Origin: Kalaharituber pfeilii
Lineage: Eukaryota; Ascomycota; Pezizomycetes; Pezizales; Pezizaceae
Length of the DNA stretch: 64,000 nt
Direction: 5' to 3'
Assembly: GCA_015179045.1 (NCBI GenBank)
Contig: WHUZ01000035.1
Span: 310,001 to 374,000, forward strand
Part shown: in pieces, positions 11,159 through 22,866 of the stretch
How positions within the stretch are numbered: the first letter of the stretch is position 1
Layout: every line of letters begins with the position of its first letter
The notes under the pieces: generated by a model
Told to the model about the DNA's origin: nothing
Seen by the model: only the letters and a program-made list of their open reading frames with translations
The model's database searches: none
Program-made: the position numbers and the translations under genes

Positions 11159-12428
11159 CGCCCGATCTCTGGGACAGCCAACCTCCGGCTGCCGCCAGCT
11201 GTGCATAAGAGAAACTGCGAGTACATCTGGTTCAGTACTAGTATCCTACAAGCCTCGCCCTAAGTTGTGCCTCAACATCAACACCGTGAGCCGACTCCCT
11301 CAACAACCCCCAGCCCTGAGCACAAAGGTATACGCTTCTTCTGTTAATCACAACCCATCCGTTTAGCTCACTCGTCCACTGTTTACTCCGCTTCAGCTCG
11401 TCCTAATAACTTCTGTCCCATAAAATGTTAGCACTAGTATGACTACCCATGCCCCGCATCCATCGCTGAATGGCCGCCTTCGGTAAGTTGTTCAGGCTGC
11501 AGGTGATGCTATTCCTTAGCCTGAACAGCAGGCCCCGGTTGCAATGAAGACATCAGAGCCTTGAACATGCAATGGATAGCAGCTTTCTATCAGGGCTGTT
11601 GTGTGGTAGTTGATCGTGGGTCGGGAAAGACCGGAATGTCAATGTAAGCTCTCTTATATGGCAAATGCAAGACATTACCGAGCTCATCTCAGTGCCAGTT
11701 AATTCCGCTGCTAGTTTTGCCACTCATAATGGGAATTTTAGCTTTCAACTGCAGCAGAAGAACGGCTTCAGTTCTATAATCGAGAAAGTAATCTGCTTGA
11801 CAATCAATGTACTAAATCAGTCCCATTTGAGCTCGAGCAACTGGAGCTCTTCGATCTCCAGACCTGCTACCTGCGGCATCTACCAAATTTGTATGCAAGC
11901 ATCTAAAGTACTCACGGTTGTAAAACTCGCTGAATGGAGGCTGCTGTACGTGCTAAAAGAGGTACCAGACCTACGAGTGTCGCCCAAGAAAGCCCTGCGC
12001 CTCCAGCCTCAGCAGCCAAAACAAGCGAATGAAAGCGAGTAGACATATCTATCATACTGGTAGAGGCACCTATTCGGAGCCAAAAAGCGGGAGCAGTCGA
12101 AAATTCAGCTACGGAAGCAGCAGCAGCTTGATGGCTGGTCATAGAGGCTGAACAGGAAAGGCAGGACCAAGGTGGCGGTCTGGGGTCTGGCATGGGTTGA
12201 GGTGAACGGGTGTCGATTCTTGATTGTGAGTCAAATATAGCGCGTAGGCACCTGAGAAGCGAGCAGCATCCCTAGACTTACGTAAGTAGTTGCAGTTTGC
12301 TGAAGCAGCGTGGACAGCAGTAAGTAGTTACTTCAGTTGAACTAGTGTGGGCCCGTGCAGCGGGCCGCCATGTTTCTCTTATGCACAGCCTGCCGCAGCC
12401 AAAGGTTGGCTGTCCCGAGAGATCGGGC
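11159..12428. repeat. 57-bp inverted repeat pair about 1.15 kb apart
   Basis: The arm 11159-11215 (contains GGGACAGCCAACCT and GTGCATAAGAGAAAC) matches the reverse complement of 12372-12428 at roughly 88 percent by eye. The DNA between the arms is not obviously repeated. No target duplication is seen at the outer edges and no transposase fragment lies inside, so this may be either two dispersed copies in opposite orientation or degraded element ends. Confidence 0.65.
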
Positions 12429-12914
12429 AAAAGGGGGCCCAGGCCGCTCCAGGCGGTTTCAGCCCCGCACGGCCCTCCGCCTGGTGGCCTGGCCTGCCCA
12501 GTTGGGAACACGCGAGCTTGCAGAGGCGGCTGGAGGGACAGTTACTTATGTAAGACGTTGAAGATCTGAGCAGGCAGCCGGCGCTGAAGGAGGGAGAAGC
12601 GGATGGGACCAACAATGCTGTGAGGCGGCGGCAGACGGCCTGCGAGGAGGGAGGAAGGCATTAGGTGCGGGACCGGGACGCACACGGGCTGTATGCGTAC
12701 GTACGTACTTAAAGTTTGCTGCTGCCGTTCGTGGGTGGATTCTGATCACACCAGTCCTGCAAGTGGGCGACCTCATCCTACGGCGTCCTTACTCTGCTTG
12801 AGCATCCTTTCTGAGTCCCGTCACACCCAACACAAAGGTATTCAACTGACCAAGCCTTTCAATCTCCTCCTACCACAGCCCGTATTACTTGCTTAGGTTG
12901 TAACACCTCTAGAG

Positions 12915-14787
12915 ATGGCCTCAGTCACCTATTTCAAAAACCCCCTCGATGGTAGTCGAACATGGGTGAAGTTCCATCCAAAGGACAACCTCATTGGATT
13001 ACACCCAAGCTATCTCACCAGTAGCCGTCCCTTCCTCTGCACACTCTCACCACTTGAAAACTTGAGAAAGACGTATTGCTGACGACCAGGCCTTCCTGAC
13101 GGCCAGAGCCGTCAGGACGTGGCTTGATATGCACTTTAGATCCTGGAACTTTCAAACCACGAATTCATGCAGACACAAACAAAATTGAGGCATGGGGTAT
13201 CGATGATATGGTGGAACCTAGCACTGAGTGTGAGATGAATCTGGCCATTGCACGTCTCCTTCATAGGATGCAAACCACACAGAGTCTATATGTGGGGATG
13301 GACACTCCTGAGACTGCATTTGTGAAGAAACTTATGGCCATTAAGGTATATTCGATGAACATCTTTCGATGCCCTTTTCGTAGCAGTAATATTGAAAGGG
13401 CTGATGATTTGCAGGAGAAGAAATTGGCACTACAGAAAGCGGCAGCAGACGCTCGAAAGCAGTGTGACTACCTACTTCGAATTGTGCTGTCAAGAATACC
13501 AGATCCACAAGGGAATGACTTGATCTACAGATGCATCAAGGTTTCAGGAGGAATGAATTTGAACGTCTTCCAGGACAAGATCCTACAGCCTGTCATGGGA
13601 TGGTGAGTTCCAAAGCCCGAGGTTTTGTTCTTGTGCAAACCTTGTTACTCTTTTCTGTCATGGTTTGGAACGATGTCATCTCTTACCATCAACCTTTCAG
13701 CAGTCTAGAATGCTAATAGCGTCAATTCAAGGACCCGTAATTATCATGCCTATCTTTACACCGATCGTACCGATGGTTCCATGTTTGGGCCTGAGGGATG
13801 CACTGTAAGTTTCAAACTCGAGCAAAATCTGTTAACATAAATCTAATAAATTTAGTATGTGGATATGCTCCATTTGCACCTCCGTGGCAAAAGCTTCCTC
13901 GATGACAAGAAATTTACCATTGCAGATTTGTTAACTAAAAAGGGATCTGCATTGGGCTACTTGTATGACTTGGTAAGTTTGGAACCCTACTGCAAGAACG
14001 TCTCCACATTTTTCCAATTGAAACATGAGGAGACAACTTTGGGCCATTGGAATCATGCTGATACCTAACCAGGGCGACCAATGGGATCACGAGATAACTG
14101 TGGAAGACATCTTACCACCGGACGAATCTACTGGAAAATTTTCCCTTCTAGACGGCTCTGGAGCATGTCCAGGCGAGGATATGAAGGGTAATGCCTATTG
14201 GCGTGACCTTTGTACTAAGTTCTGGGGCCCAGCCAGCGAAAGATCCAAGCATGAGCTTGTTTACGAAATCAGAAATTCACTCAATTATCCTCATGGTCCT
14301 CAATGCTTGCATCCTTTTGACATAAGGAGATTTGACATTGAGGAAGCTCGAAGGAGAGTTCAAGAGGCTTTGGAGTCTCGCGTTTCTCACAGGTCTCCTT
14401 CGGTGAATCCACTCTATCGAGTGTACGACCCAAGTGAGCTGGGATTTCCGAGCATGGGTATTCCAAATTCTTTTAATTCTGAAGGAACCCATGTACTGGG
14501 TCGAAAAGATGCTGAAAAAGCCAAACCGGCAGACCCGAAAGAATGTGCTCTCTGTGAAGGTTGCGGAAAACCCAACGATTTGAAACGATGTTCCAGATGC
14601 CTCAAAGTCTGGTACTGTGGTAAAGAGTACGTATTTTTTTTCCCCCCCTGTTTATTGAATATATGCATCTTGGTATATGTATGCATATGAGGAAATCTCT
14701 GATACTGATTGAAACCTGGTTAGTTGCCAAGCACAATGTTGGAAGAGACACAAACGCACGTGCAAAGCCGTTGCAGTTACTAAATAG
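12915..14787 (+). pseudogene. pRiA4b ORF-3-like domain + MYND zinc finger protein, two frameshifts
   Basis: ATG at 12915. Exons: 12915-13345, 13415-13602, 13732-13804, 13856-13972, 14073-14626, 14724-14787; introns of 69, 129, 51, 100 and 97 nt, phases consistent. About 474 residues if uninterrupted. The middle (RCIKVSGGMNL, ILQPVMGW, YVDMLHLHLRG, LYDLGDQWDHEITVEDI, GACPGEDMKG) is the pRiA4b ORF-3-like/MM3350-type domain. The C terminus is a MYND finger: CEGC, CSRC, WYCGKD-CQAQC, HKRTC, split by the last intron. The first exon is broken: the frame of MASVTYFKNPLDG must shift at an extra A at 13071 to read RIADDQAFLTARAVRTWLD, and again at an extra A at 13138 to read TFKPRIHADTNKIEAW. No intron of normal size repairs this. 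Either a recent pseudogene or two sequence errors. The family's role is unknown; MYND fingers bind proline-rich partners. Confidence 0.75.
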
Positions 14788-16486
14788 TTTCGTGAGAGCT
14801 GTTGATGACGCATCAGTGTACACCAATGACTCCGGATCCAGCATCTTGCTTCATTTCATTTGTTTCAAAATAAGGGGAAAAAAAAAAAAAGGAGGTCTAT
14901 TTGCTTTTGATTTTTCCTGAACATTGATAAGATACGGAGTGCATAAGAAATTTTTACTTGCATTTAAGAGGAGGTAATGTTGATCTAGAGTCAAATATTT
15001 AGATGGAGGAGCAGCTAGGTGTAAGATGAACAAGTCTACTTTGGACCGCGAGGATGATGCAAAGCTCAGATCTAGTTGATCCAATGAGGCAGGTTTGACT
15101 GCAGCTGAATATTACTGCTGTACTTGAAGAATAATCAAAAAATCTGTACCTGTACTCTTTAACTCAGAAAGGTTGTAGAAAGCACTTCAACAAAAAAAAA
15201 AAAAAAAAGGGAGATGGTAACCAACCAACTATGGCTGTCTTCACACCAGCGAGTAACTATACCAAAAGCATCGATTATAGTATGAGATTTCTGTAATCGT
15301 TAAATAGCTATCTCAGAACAAAACCGCGTGATAACCAGACTAGCCACGTGAGAAGCTCAACTATTGTGGGAGGGATCAAGAGGAAAGTTCAGGGAAGAAC
15401 ACGAAAGGTAAAAGGAGAGATAAGGATAAGGATAGAGATCGGGATGTAAGAAGACCGGTTTACTATATCTTGAGAACACAACGGAACAACTGTAAGACCT
15501 AGCAGAATAAAAAACCCAGTGATACCATGACCCTCGACGACGATGATGATTCTCTTCTGAGGTCCCCCCTCTCTCACCTCCTTACCTTCTCAGTACCCCT
15601 TCCCTTTCTAGAAGTTACCTCCCCTTCGCTCACCGTGGCACTTGAAATGCCAAGATTCCCCACACTACCCACTACCCTACAATGGGCATTAAGCCGTTTT
15701 AGAAATCTTAAGAAATAATCTATCATTGGTCTCCCAGAAGATTCAATGACGCATTGCATCCCCTCCTCCAGCAGAGCCTCAGCTCGGTTACAGGCGGAAT
15801 AACTGCAACCCCATGCTCATCTTGCCTCATCGCCGACTAAACTAAGTACGTACCTGATAACGACGACCGTACCTACCCTCTGCTACCCATAGAATTGTAA
15901 CTGCCCAGACCCTCATCAACGTTTTTCATTTTTATTAATTTTTTTTTATTTTTTTTTATGGCACTGAGCGACATTTTTCTATTGGTCGAGTCGAATCCCT
16001 ACAGTAAATGAACGAAACAAGAAACAAAACAAAAAAATGAATCAAAATCAATACCAGTAACTGGCACTCACATTTTGACAATATTCATCCAGCATCAATT
16101 TCATCCACTTCCACTATTTTTGGTCTACAACAAAAATCAAAGAAACAGCCCCTCCATAAATATATAGATCAAAAATAACAAATAAAATCAATATCATACC
16201 TCACTCATCTAAACTGTATCTGTTTTCCGTCATAATAGAGAGTAAAGAAAAACGATAAAAAGAACCGCATGTAAAATTGAATCGTATTCTCCATATCATC
16301 CCACTTCCATCCTACATCGTTGACTGGGCATCATAAAACAAAAACAGCATTTGACAACTCAGACAGAGCAGAAGGACAACTGATAAAAGAAAGACCGATA
16401 TTCGTAGAACTCGTAAAACCTAACCATTAAACAAAATGAACAAATATAAAAGAAAACCCATCCAAAGTAACCCATCCTCCTCTCGA
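14788..16486. other. intergenic, convergent 3' ends
   Basis: Lies between the 3' end of the MYND gene (plus) and the 3' end of the AIM21-like gene (minus). It holds A13 near 14879, A17 near 15192 and AT-rich sequence around 15920-16480, plausible 3' untranslated DNA. No gene is seen. Confidence 0.5.
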
Positions 16487-19483
16487 CTACACCTTACTCA
16501 CAACGTCCCAATCCCCATCACCCTCCTCCTCCACAACGGGACCACCAGCAGCGGGTCCTGTAACTAGTTGTTCCTCCTCCTGCGCGCTCTCGGTGAGCGA
16601 CACCGGTGGAATATCAACTGGCTCTTCTTGATCCAAAGCGCTTTCTCCCTTGGGGGCTGCGTCCTGAGGATGCTCGGCTGCCGAAATTAACCCAGCATCG
16701 GAGGAGTGCTGCTCGTCAAGTTTGCTGTCGTGGAGGTTGGGCACTACAACAGGAGGATCGACCATCTCAATGAGGACTTGCCTTGCCAATGACTCCTGTG
16801 GTTCATCAACTGTTTTGAATACCGCCTCTGGTTCCGGAGCTTTGCTTTCCTGATCCTCCAAGACAACACGAGCATTCTCCTCGTCGTCAATGCTCCAAAC
16901 TGTCCAGGCACTCACAAAGTGTAATGCTGGTGGTGCTGGCTCTTTTGCCTCCCCTTCGGCAGGGGCAGCCGCGGCGGAGGTAGCTGCAGTTGGCAACTTC
17001 CTACCCCGCGGTCCCTTCGCCCTGCCCTTTCTCACATCTGACACCAATGCCTGTGCCTCCTCCTGCTTCTCTGCTGCCTCCTCGGGCTTCTTCTCCTCTT
17101 CTTCCTTCCTTTTGAATCCCATTGGACCAGCAGCCAACCTCTTCTCCAGCTCAAGATTTGCCTTGAGAGCAGCAATCTTGCCCCCGATGGCTGGTTTAGG
17201 CTTGACTGGTGGGGGAGCTTTCGTTACTGGAGATGTCTCTTCAGGCTGCGCCTGCTGGAATGGAAGTGTTTTGGCATTAATTTTAACTGGCCTTTGCGGG
17301 ACTGCCGGCTTTGGGCGATCTGGAACAACAGGAGGGGACTTCTTCTCAGTGGAATCCGATAAACCGGTGCGAGGAACTAAGGAAGGCGTTTGAGCTTGCT
17401 CAATCTGGTCCTGTGTATCTAGCTTGGATGGTGTATTTGTCACACGGGAACCAGGACGAGCCGGGATGATTGGCACGGCACCAGTTGGTGCCCATTTCTG
17501 GTTCCTTTCAGGGGACGCTGGGCGAGGTGGGATTTCTGGTTTCGCGGCAGAGTCAAGAGTTGCATGAGTGCTTGACCTCTCAGCGGAAGTGCTCTCCTCA
17601 AGTGGAGCAGTTGTTGTAGTGCTTGGTTCTTCTGTGCTAGGACTTGAAAGTTGGAGCGGAGAAGTTGCTGCTACCGGGCTTGGCGGATCCTCCTCCGAAA
17701 CGGGTGTCGGGGAAACTGTAGCAGTGAGTTGTGCACTATCTGGAGCTTCTTCCCAGATATCCTTGCTCGGGAATCGTTGCTTTCCGCTTGCAGTCTTAGA
17801 GAGAACAGAAGGTCTTTCTGGCTTGGGAGGGGCTTCTTGCGGAGGCGACTGACTCCTCTTATGTCGGTTTGGAACACCTAGCCTGTCAGACTCTTCGTCC
17901 TGCTCCTCTCCTGCTTTGGCTGGCTGCCCACCGCTGGCGACTTCGCTCAAGCCAAGCGGAGATAAACCTGGAGGTGGAGAGGTTACAGTAGCATGCAAAT
18001 GTGACGAAGGGGGCGCATCTTCCCAGATATCATTACTTGGGAATTTCCTAGAATTACGGCTCGCAGCTGGCCCTGCCCTTCCAGCAAAAGCCTTCTCAAG
18101 GCCCTCGCGAAGGGCTGTATGTTTCTCCTCCTCGTCGTCAGGGAACAATGGTTCATGCTCTTCCACTTGTGCAAGTGGAGTAAAAGAGATTTGTGCATCA
18201 GGAGTACCTTCTGGTTCTGCAGTGGCCGGAGGTTCTCGATGAGCTCCGCGGGATGCTGGTCTCGACGGCGCTCGAGAGGCCGGTCTAGATGTAGTCCGTC
18301 GAGGGAGGAGAGGTGGTGATACTGCCGGAACCATAGGAGTAGATGTACCTCGTTTGTGGATTTCATCACTAGCAAGAATTGGTGTTCCGTGGTAGTGCTC
18401 ATCACGGATTGCATCCTCTTCTGGAATATTTGCATTATCCACTACATTTGGAGTCTCTGCAGCCAGTGACGCCTGGCTCTGGCTGAATCTTCCGAAGTTA
18501 TGCCTTCCATATGGATGGCTTCCACTGCGTTGATGGGCTCGAGGCTCAACGTGAATGCTAATCTCGGGACTTGTGCTTCCTTCGCGGCTAAGAGAAGAGC
18601 CAAATTTATTGGCTTCACTCTCGGTCAATTCTTCCCTTGGAGTGGCAGATCCAATTTTCTTTGCATACTCCTCGCTGGCTAGGTAGCCCAATTCTTCCTC
18701 AGGGACACCGGTTATCCCACTGATTGGGGTTGCTGTCTGGGCTACAATTTGATTCAAATCATCACTGGAGAGCGAGTAGTGGCCGCTTCGTCGTTCAAGT
18801 GGATGTAGACCGCTGCCGTATTCTCCATAGTCCTCCTTCTTGCCAACATATGGAGAGGAAGATCTCGGGCCTTTCTTTTGCTGTGCGAGTATTGCCGCTT
18901 GTCGGGATGGTGTAGGAGTAGGAGCTTGAACATCTCCAGCATTGGGATACATTGGGACTTGGCGTCCAATCTCAGGAATACCGGCATCATTATTGCTCTT
19001 GGGGAGCGATCGTGGAGGCGTAGATGTGCCGAGGGATGTAGAGCGGAGGAACCCAGGGCGGGTTGAAGGTAAACTCGCAGTATTGCGAGCAATAGGAGCA
19101 TGTACCTCCATGTCTGAGGGAATACTAGCTATAGTGCGTTCAGGTTCGGGTTCGCGATTAAGCTCAGCTTGAGACTGAACTGGGTTTTCTTCGTCAACTG
19201 TAGGTGGAATAGACTGACGAGCCGAGAGAGGAGGAGGAGCAGGAGCACCGGCGGATACTTGAAATATATTAGTATCCTCCGTCGTGGAAGCGGGCCATGG
19301 CTGCTTACTCCTCGAAGGGCGAGGCGGAATGACGGGGTGCCCAGGACCTGTTGCTGGACTACCGCTAGTGGATGATGCATCAACAGCTACCCTGGCAGAG
19401 GGGCTCTTGACTCGAGATGGTCTAGGGGGCACAGATGGTGCTGCCAATGGGGAAAGCTGCTGTGATGCATCCATATTGCTCAT
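16487..19483 (-). CDS. AIM21: AIM21-like actin cytoskeleton/patch protein
   Basis: Single uninterrupted frame of 998 codons from ATG 19483; the frame upstream is closed. The protein is disordered and proline-rich, with PPRPSR-type SH3-binding motifs near residues 20 and 52 and further PPRP/VPQRP motifs around 650-735. It has two copies of an F-P-S-x-DIWE-[DE]-AP motif (about residues 480 and 570), a conserved basic block around 760-785 (GGKIAALKANLELEKRL) that corresponds to the capping-protein-binding region of the family, and an acidic C terminus ending GDGDWDVVSKV. In yeast Aim21 works with Tda2 to inhibit barbed-end growth at cortical actin patches through capping protein; that role here is by family. 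No neighbour is functionally linked. Symbol assigned by resemblance to the filamentous-fungus AIM21 group. Confidence 0.8.
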   Translation of the reverse strand: MSNMDASQQLSPLAAPSVPPRPSRVKSPSARVAVDASSTSGSPATGPGHPVIPPRPSRSKQPWPASTTEDTNIFQVSAGAPAPPPLSARQSIPPTVDEENPVQSQAELNREPEPERTIASIPSDMEVHAPIARNTASLPSTRPGFLRSTSLGTSTPPRSLPKSNNDAGIPEIGRQVPMYPNAGDVQAPTPTPSRQAAILAQQKKGPRSSSPYVGKKEDYGEYGSGLHPLERRSGHYSLSSDDLNQIVAQTATPISGITGVPEEELGYLASEEYAKKIGSATPREELTESEANKFGSSLSREGSTSPEISIHVEPRAHQRSGSHPYGRHNFGRFSQSQASLAAETPNVVDNANIPEEDAIRDEHYHGTPILASDEIHKRGTSTPMVPAVSPPLLPRRTTSRPASRAPSRPASRGAHREPPATAEPEGTPDAQISFTPLAQVEEHEPLFPDDEEEKHTALREGLEKAFAGRAGPAASRNSRKFPSNDIWEDAPPSSHLHATVTSPPPGLSPLGLSEVASGGQPAKAGEEQDEESDRLGVPNRHKRSQSPPQEAPPKPERPSVLSKTASGKQRFPSKDIWEEAPDSAQLTATVSPTPVSEEDPPSPVAATSPLQLSSPSTEEPSTTTTAPLEESTSAERSSTHATLDSAAKPEIPPRPASPERNQKWAPTGAVPIIPARPGSRVTNTPSKLDTQDQIEQAQTPSLVPRTGLSDSTEKKSPPVVPDRPKPAVPQRPVKINAKTLPFQQAQPEETSPVTKAPPPVKPKPAIGGKIAALKANLELEKRLAAGPMGFKRKEEEEKKPEEAAEKQEEAQALVSDVRKGRAKGPRGRKLPTAATSAAAAPAEGEAKEPAPPALHFVSAWTVWSIDDEENARVVLEDQESKAPEPEAVFKTVDEPQESLARQVLIEMVDPPVVVPNLHDSKLDEQHSSDAGLISAAEHPQDAAPKGESALDQEEPVDIPPVSLTESAQEEEQLVTGPAAGGPVVEEEGDGDWDVVSKV

Positions 19484-20397
19484 GGTTTTTCACTAGGTAT
19501 TGGCTAGGTACCTGTTTGGGGCTTGCTTTCCGCGTATGGTTATGATGGTGAGCGGATATTGGTATTCTTTCGGATACCCGACTATTTGAGACCAATGCAA
19601 TGCGTGTGCGTGTCAGCTTGGGGCAGCCTTGTCCGTGTTTGAAACAATACTGTGAAGGGATTCAAAATGTTCGAGCTTCCTTCTTTGTTGATCTAAGTCT
19701 AACCATAAGTAAACAGCTTAAGCCACTGCATCAACTAGGCAGAAAGAAATCAAGAACGTGCTATGTCCACATTCTATGATGGAACGGGGAGGGGGGGGGG
19801 CGGGTGTTGGTTGGGATGTGTTGGATTGGTGGGGGAAGCTCCAAATGCCAAAACCACTGAGATTGGCAAAGAAGGCGGGGTAGAACACTGAGAAGGAAGC
19901 AAGAAAAGTTTGCTTTTGATGCGGATGAGCAAAAAAAAAAAAACATGTATTCTTATTATTGCCCCTGTGACTTACCAATTGATGATGGGGCAAAGAGGTT
20001 TGTCCACTGGATGACCAACCCAGCCCAACCTGTACGGTGCAGGATGGTGGGCGATGAGCACGGGGGTGAAGGTCAATGACGCTTTCGACTGGATCTAAAC
20101 TTCGTATGAGGTTGAGAAACGGATGTGGTAGCGAGGGGCTCTTGCAAGAGAAGGAGGCCGTGCTGGATTGAAGCTGCAACGGTGCCTTATTGGAGAAGTT
20201 TTTTTGGGGGGGGCAGCCTCGACGGATACTCGAGTATTGGGCTGGCAGCACAGGTGGGCACTGGGGGTGGAGGGAGATCAGTCCAGGATGAGGACGGGGG
20301 GGGGGGATGGGACTGCGGATGCCCTGCAAGACAGGGCCTGGAGATGCCAATAACGCGATAGTCGCAGCTCGCTGGGCATGCAAACGCCATAACACGG

Positions 20398-20421
20398 CAG
20401 CAGCAGCAGCAGCAGCAGCAG
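20398..20421. repeat. (CAG)8 microsatellite
   Basis: Eight uninterrupted CAG triplets, not inside a supported coding frame. Confidence 0.85.
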
Positions 20422-22619
20422 CATTAATGGCCGAGTCGGCGTCGTCCTGGCCTCACATCACACAGCAACTGCACATAGCATACACTTCCTCACATTCGGC
20501 CCTATACCTACAAGTACTTGACGTATCTGTTCTCTGCTTCCTTTCTCCTCCATTCTGTCCCATCTTTCCTCACGTTGCACGCAAACCAAGCTGCTGCAGC
20601 GCCCAGGCTATTTTCACTAGTGGCACGCTTAGCGTGCTGCTGAATGCGCTAGCAAGTGTGAGCACCCGGCCTTGACGTTGCCGTATGCTTGGGACCATAA
20701 CTGAAGGTGTCCGAGGCTATCCGCGGGCAAAGACACAACAAACCCACACACGGCTGGCTCCATGCCATATGATATGCTCCTGCCTTCTATCGCGCCAGAT
20801 GCCTTTAATATTGCGTATGACTAACGTTGCTGTTTTTCCGCTCTTGCGAATTTTCAATGGCAGCTCTCTCGCAATCCTGGTCTGTTGTCGTATTACTCGC
20901 TGTATACGTATGCTGAGAATGCAATCAGCTCCTCTGTTTCAGTCATACCGCAGCAATAGTTGATCCATTCAAACCGGGCTTGTGAGAATCAATATTCCTA
21001 CAAACGGCATTGTCACGAGCCTGGCTTCCCATAATCCTTGAATGATGCCCGGTCACGCAGATGCAACGACATCTAAACACCTCTCGGAAGATGCACCTCT
21101 CCATCTACTCCACTCCATGTGGTACTTGTAATATACAGCCACGAATTCGAGTCTACTAGGCTATCATATTAATTTGCAGCAAGCGAGTGGTCACAATGCT
21201 AGCCAAAAAGTAATATGCATCCAATATCCGTGTCCCTTGTTGTGCCCCACCCCACCAAGATACTAACATATTGTTGAGCCAAAAAAAGAAAGAAAGAAAA
21301 GAAGAAATGGGAAGAAGAAAAAGGTATCTGGCTAGTTGTTGTTCCAATTGAAAACTTTTTTAAAGCTCATCACCTACTACATATTCCATCCTGCGTAAGC
21401 ACCTCATACTACATGATCATGTAAGAAGTTTTTGTTCCTGGCAACCCAGCTACATGCATCTGTGGTTGGGCACCCCTTGCCAGCTGCCCCAACGAATGAA
21501 TGATTATTAAGGGAAATATGAAAGAAAACCTGAGCAAAATCAGGTATTGCAATTGATCCCCCATCCCCCTCCATCTCCCGTCGACTAACGCATCGTGAGA
21601 ATTCTGATATTTGTAGCTTGTATCAAGGCGCCGCTGCAGGTCTCGTCTGCAAGAGTATGCAAGTGTATGAGCGCTGTAGATTGCTCTAAGTATGATATGT
21701 ACAAGCCGGTGCCTGGTTAGTATCATAGATACGGTTTCGGATGAGATATTTTTGATTCCTCATGGATACTCTGTCAAGAGACAACAATTCCAACTCTATT
21801 TTCTATCTTGATATTCGATAGTTCTGGCTTCTTCGTTTATATCGCATTTCCGCAGCCTGCAACCTCCTTTTTCTACCAATCTTGATGGCTTGGGATGATA
21901 AACTAACGCTGAGCTCCAATAACCAAACGTACTAAAAGCCACTACAAGTTTAAGGGACCAATACCGGTCCGGTGTAGCAGCTCAGCATTGTCATCATTCG
22001 CTACCGGGCTTTGTATCCCATTCTCAAGGGAGCTCCTGTCCTATTATTATTAAACCTAAAGATTAGAATAGTAAGGGGCCCTTGCCCATCTACCTGTTCA
22101 AAAGCGGAATTGAATTGGAAAAGTCAAAGACGAGGAAAAAGAAAATGCAATAATAACAGACTGGGTGACCCACATCTTCAAACTTGGACTACGCGAGTTA
22201 CCACGTCAGGCGAAGATGCAAAAAGGTCTGAGTTCGATATATTCTGGCTTCAGGGTCGAAAAATGGCTAGTAAGTATAACTTCAGAAAGATCTCTCCAAG
22301 ATCATGGATGCCAAGTACAGTAAGAGGAACTGATAGAACTCGGCGAGCTTGATCACAAAATGAGCCGGAGTTCTATGTACCATGTGGTGTTGCCAGTTAT
22401 GTCGAGTATGGGGACTGTTGCTCAGACTAACTAAGGTACCTTCATCTCATGGAATAGGTACTGCTTCTTCAGTTCATTCTTTTTCCTGTTATTCTTCGTC
22501 TCCCTAGTCAGGTTGCTGTCACCCCGTGAACCAATCAATTGCCCACGATTCCAAAAGCCTGCGTTCTGTGGCTTCAGCATCGAATGTAGGGTTGAGGGCT
22601 CAGGCGCCGCCTGGCCTTG

Positions 22620-22866
22620 ATATTCTTGGCAACGAGATCCGGGTATGTAAGTACCTGGGAACCTGGTTACGAGACTACCTGGGAACGAGAATAACGATGA
22701 ATGGTAAAGTCTGTGTACGAGAACTGGTTTCAGAAAAAATCTCATTGCTGGCAACATCTCGTTCCCACGAGAACTGCAAAGTAACGCAGGGAGAAAATGT
22801 AATAGAGTACTACAGTGAACGGAATGCGGTGCAGCGTTAATATGGATTGTTCTCGTTCCCAGAGTG
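22620..22866. repeat. cluster of GGGAACGAGA / TCTCGTTCCC repeats
   Basis: CTGGGAACCTGGTTACGAGA at 22657-22676 is followed by ACCTGGGAACGAGA, and TCTCGTTCCC recurs inverted at about 22757 and 22850. A related block, CTCGTTCCCGGG then GTCTCGTTACGAGAC then AGTTCCCGGG, sits at 55894-55935, more than 33 kb away. These look like a short dispersed repeat; no tail or target duplication was found. Confidence 0.5.

Larger units (their letters stand above)
9956..12914. other. intergenic, GC-richer in its right half
   Basis: No gene is supported. It contains a family B retroposon at 10627-10698 and a 57-bp inverted repeat pair at 11159/12428. Several overlapping open frames between 10900 and 12780 reflect GC-rich sequence rather than a recognisable product. 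The last few hundred bases would be the promoter of the MYND gene. Confidence 0.5.

Noticed and set aside
13073..13139. A 67-nt intron that would remove the frameshifted part of MYND exon 1
   Set aside because: GTATTG...TTTAG has normal length but joins the exons in the wrong phase, and the removed part itself reads as plausible protein in another frame.
15192..15208. A17 tract as a retroposon tail
   Set aside because: No flanking duplication or shared body; probably a simple poly(A) tract in 3' untranslated DNA.
16890..17393. 167-codon plus-strand frame and others across 16.9-19.4 kb
   Set aside because: Antisense shadows of the 998-codon AIM21-like frame.
19718..20395. 225-codon minus-strand frame
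   Set aside because: Low-complexity proline-rich translation of G-tracts, with competing frames on the other strand; no ordered segment or splice support.
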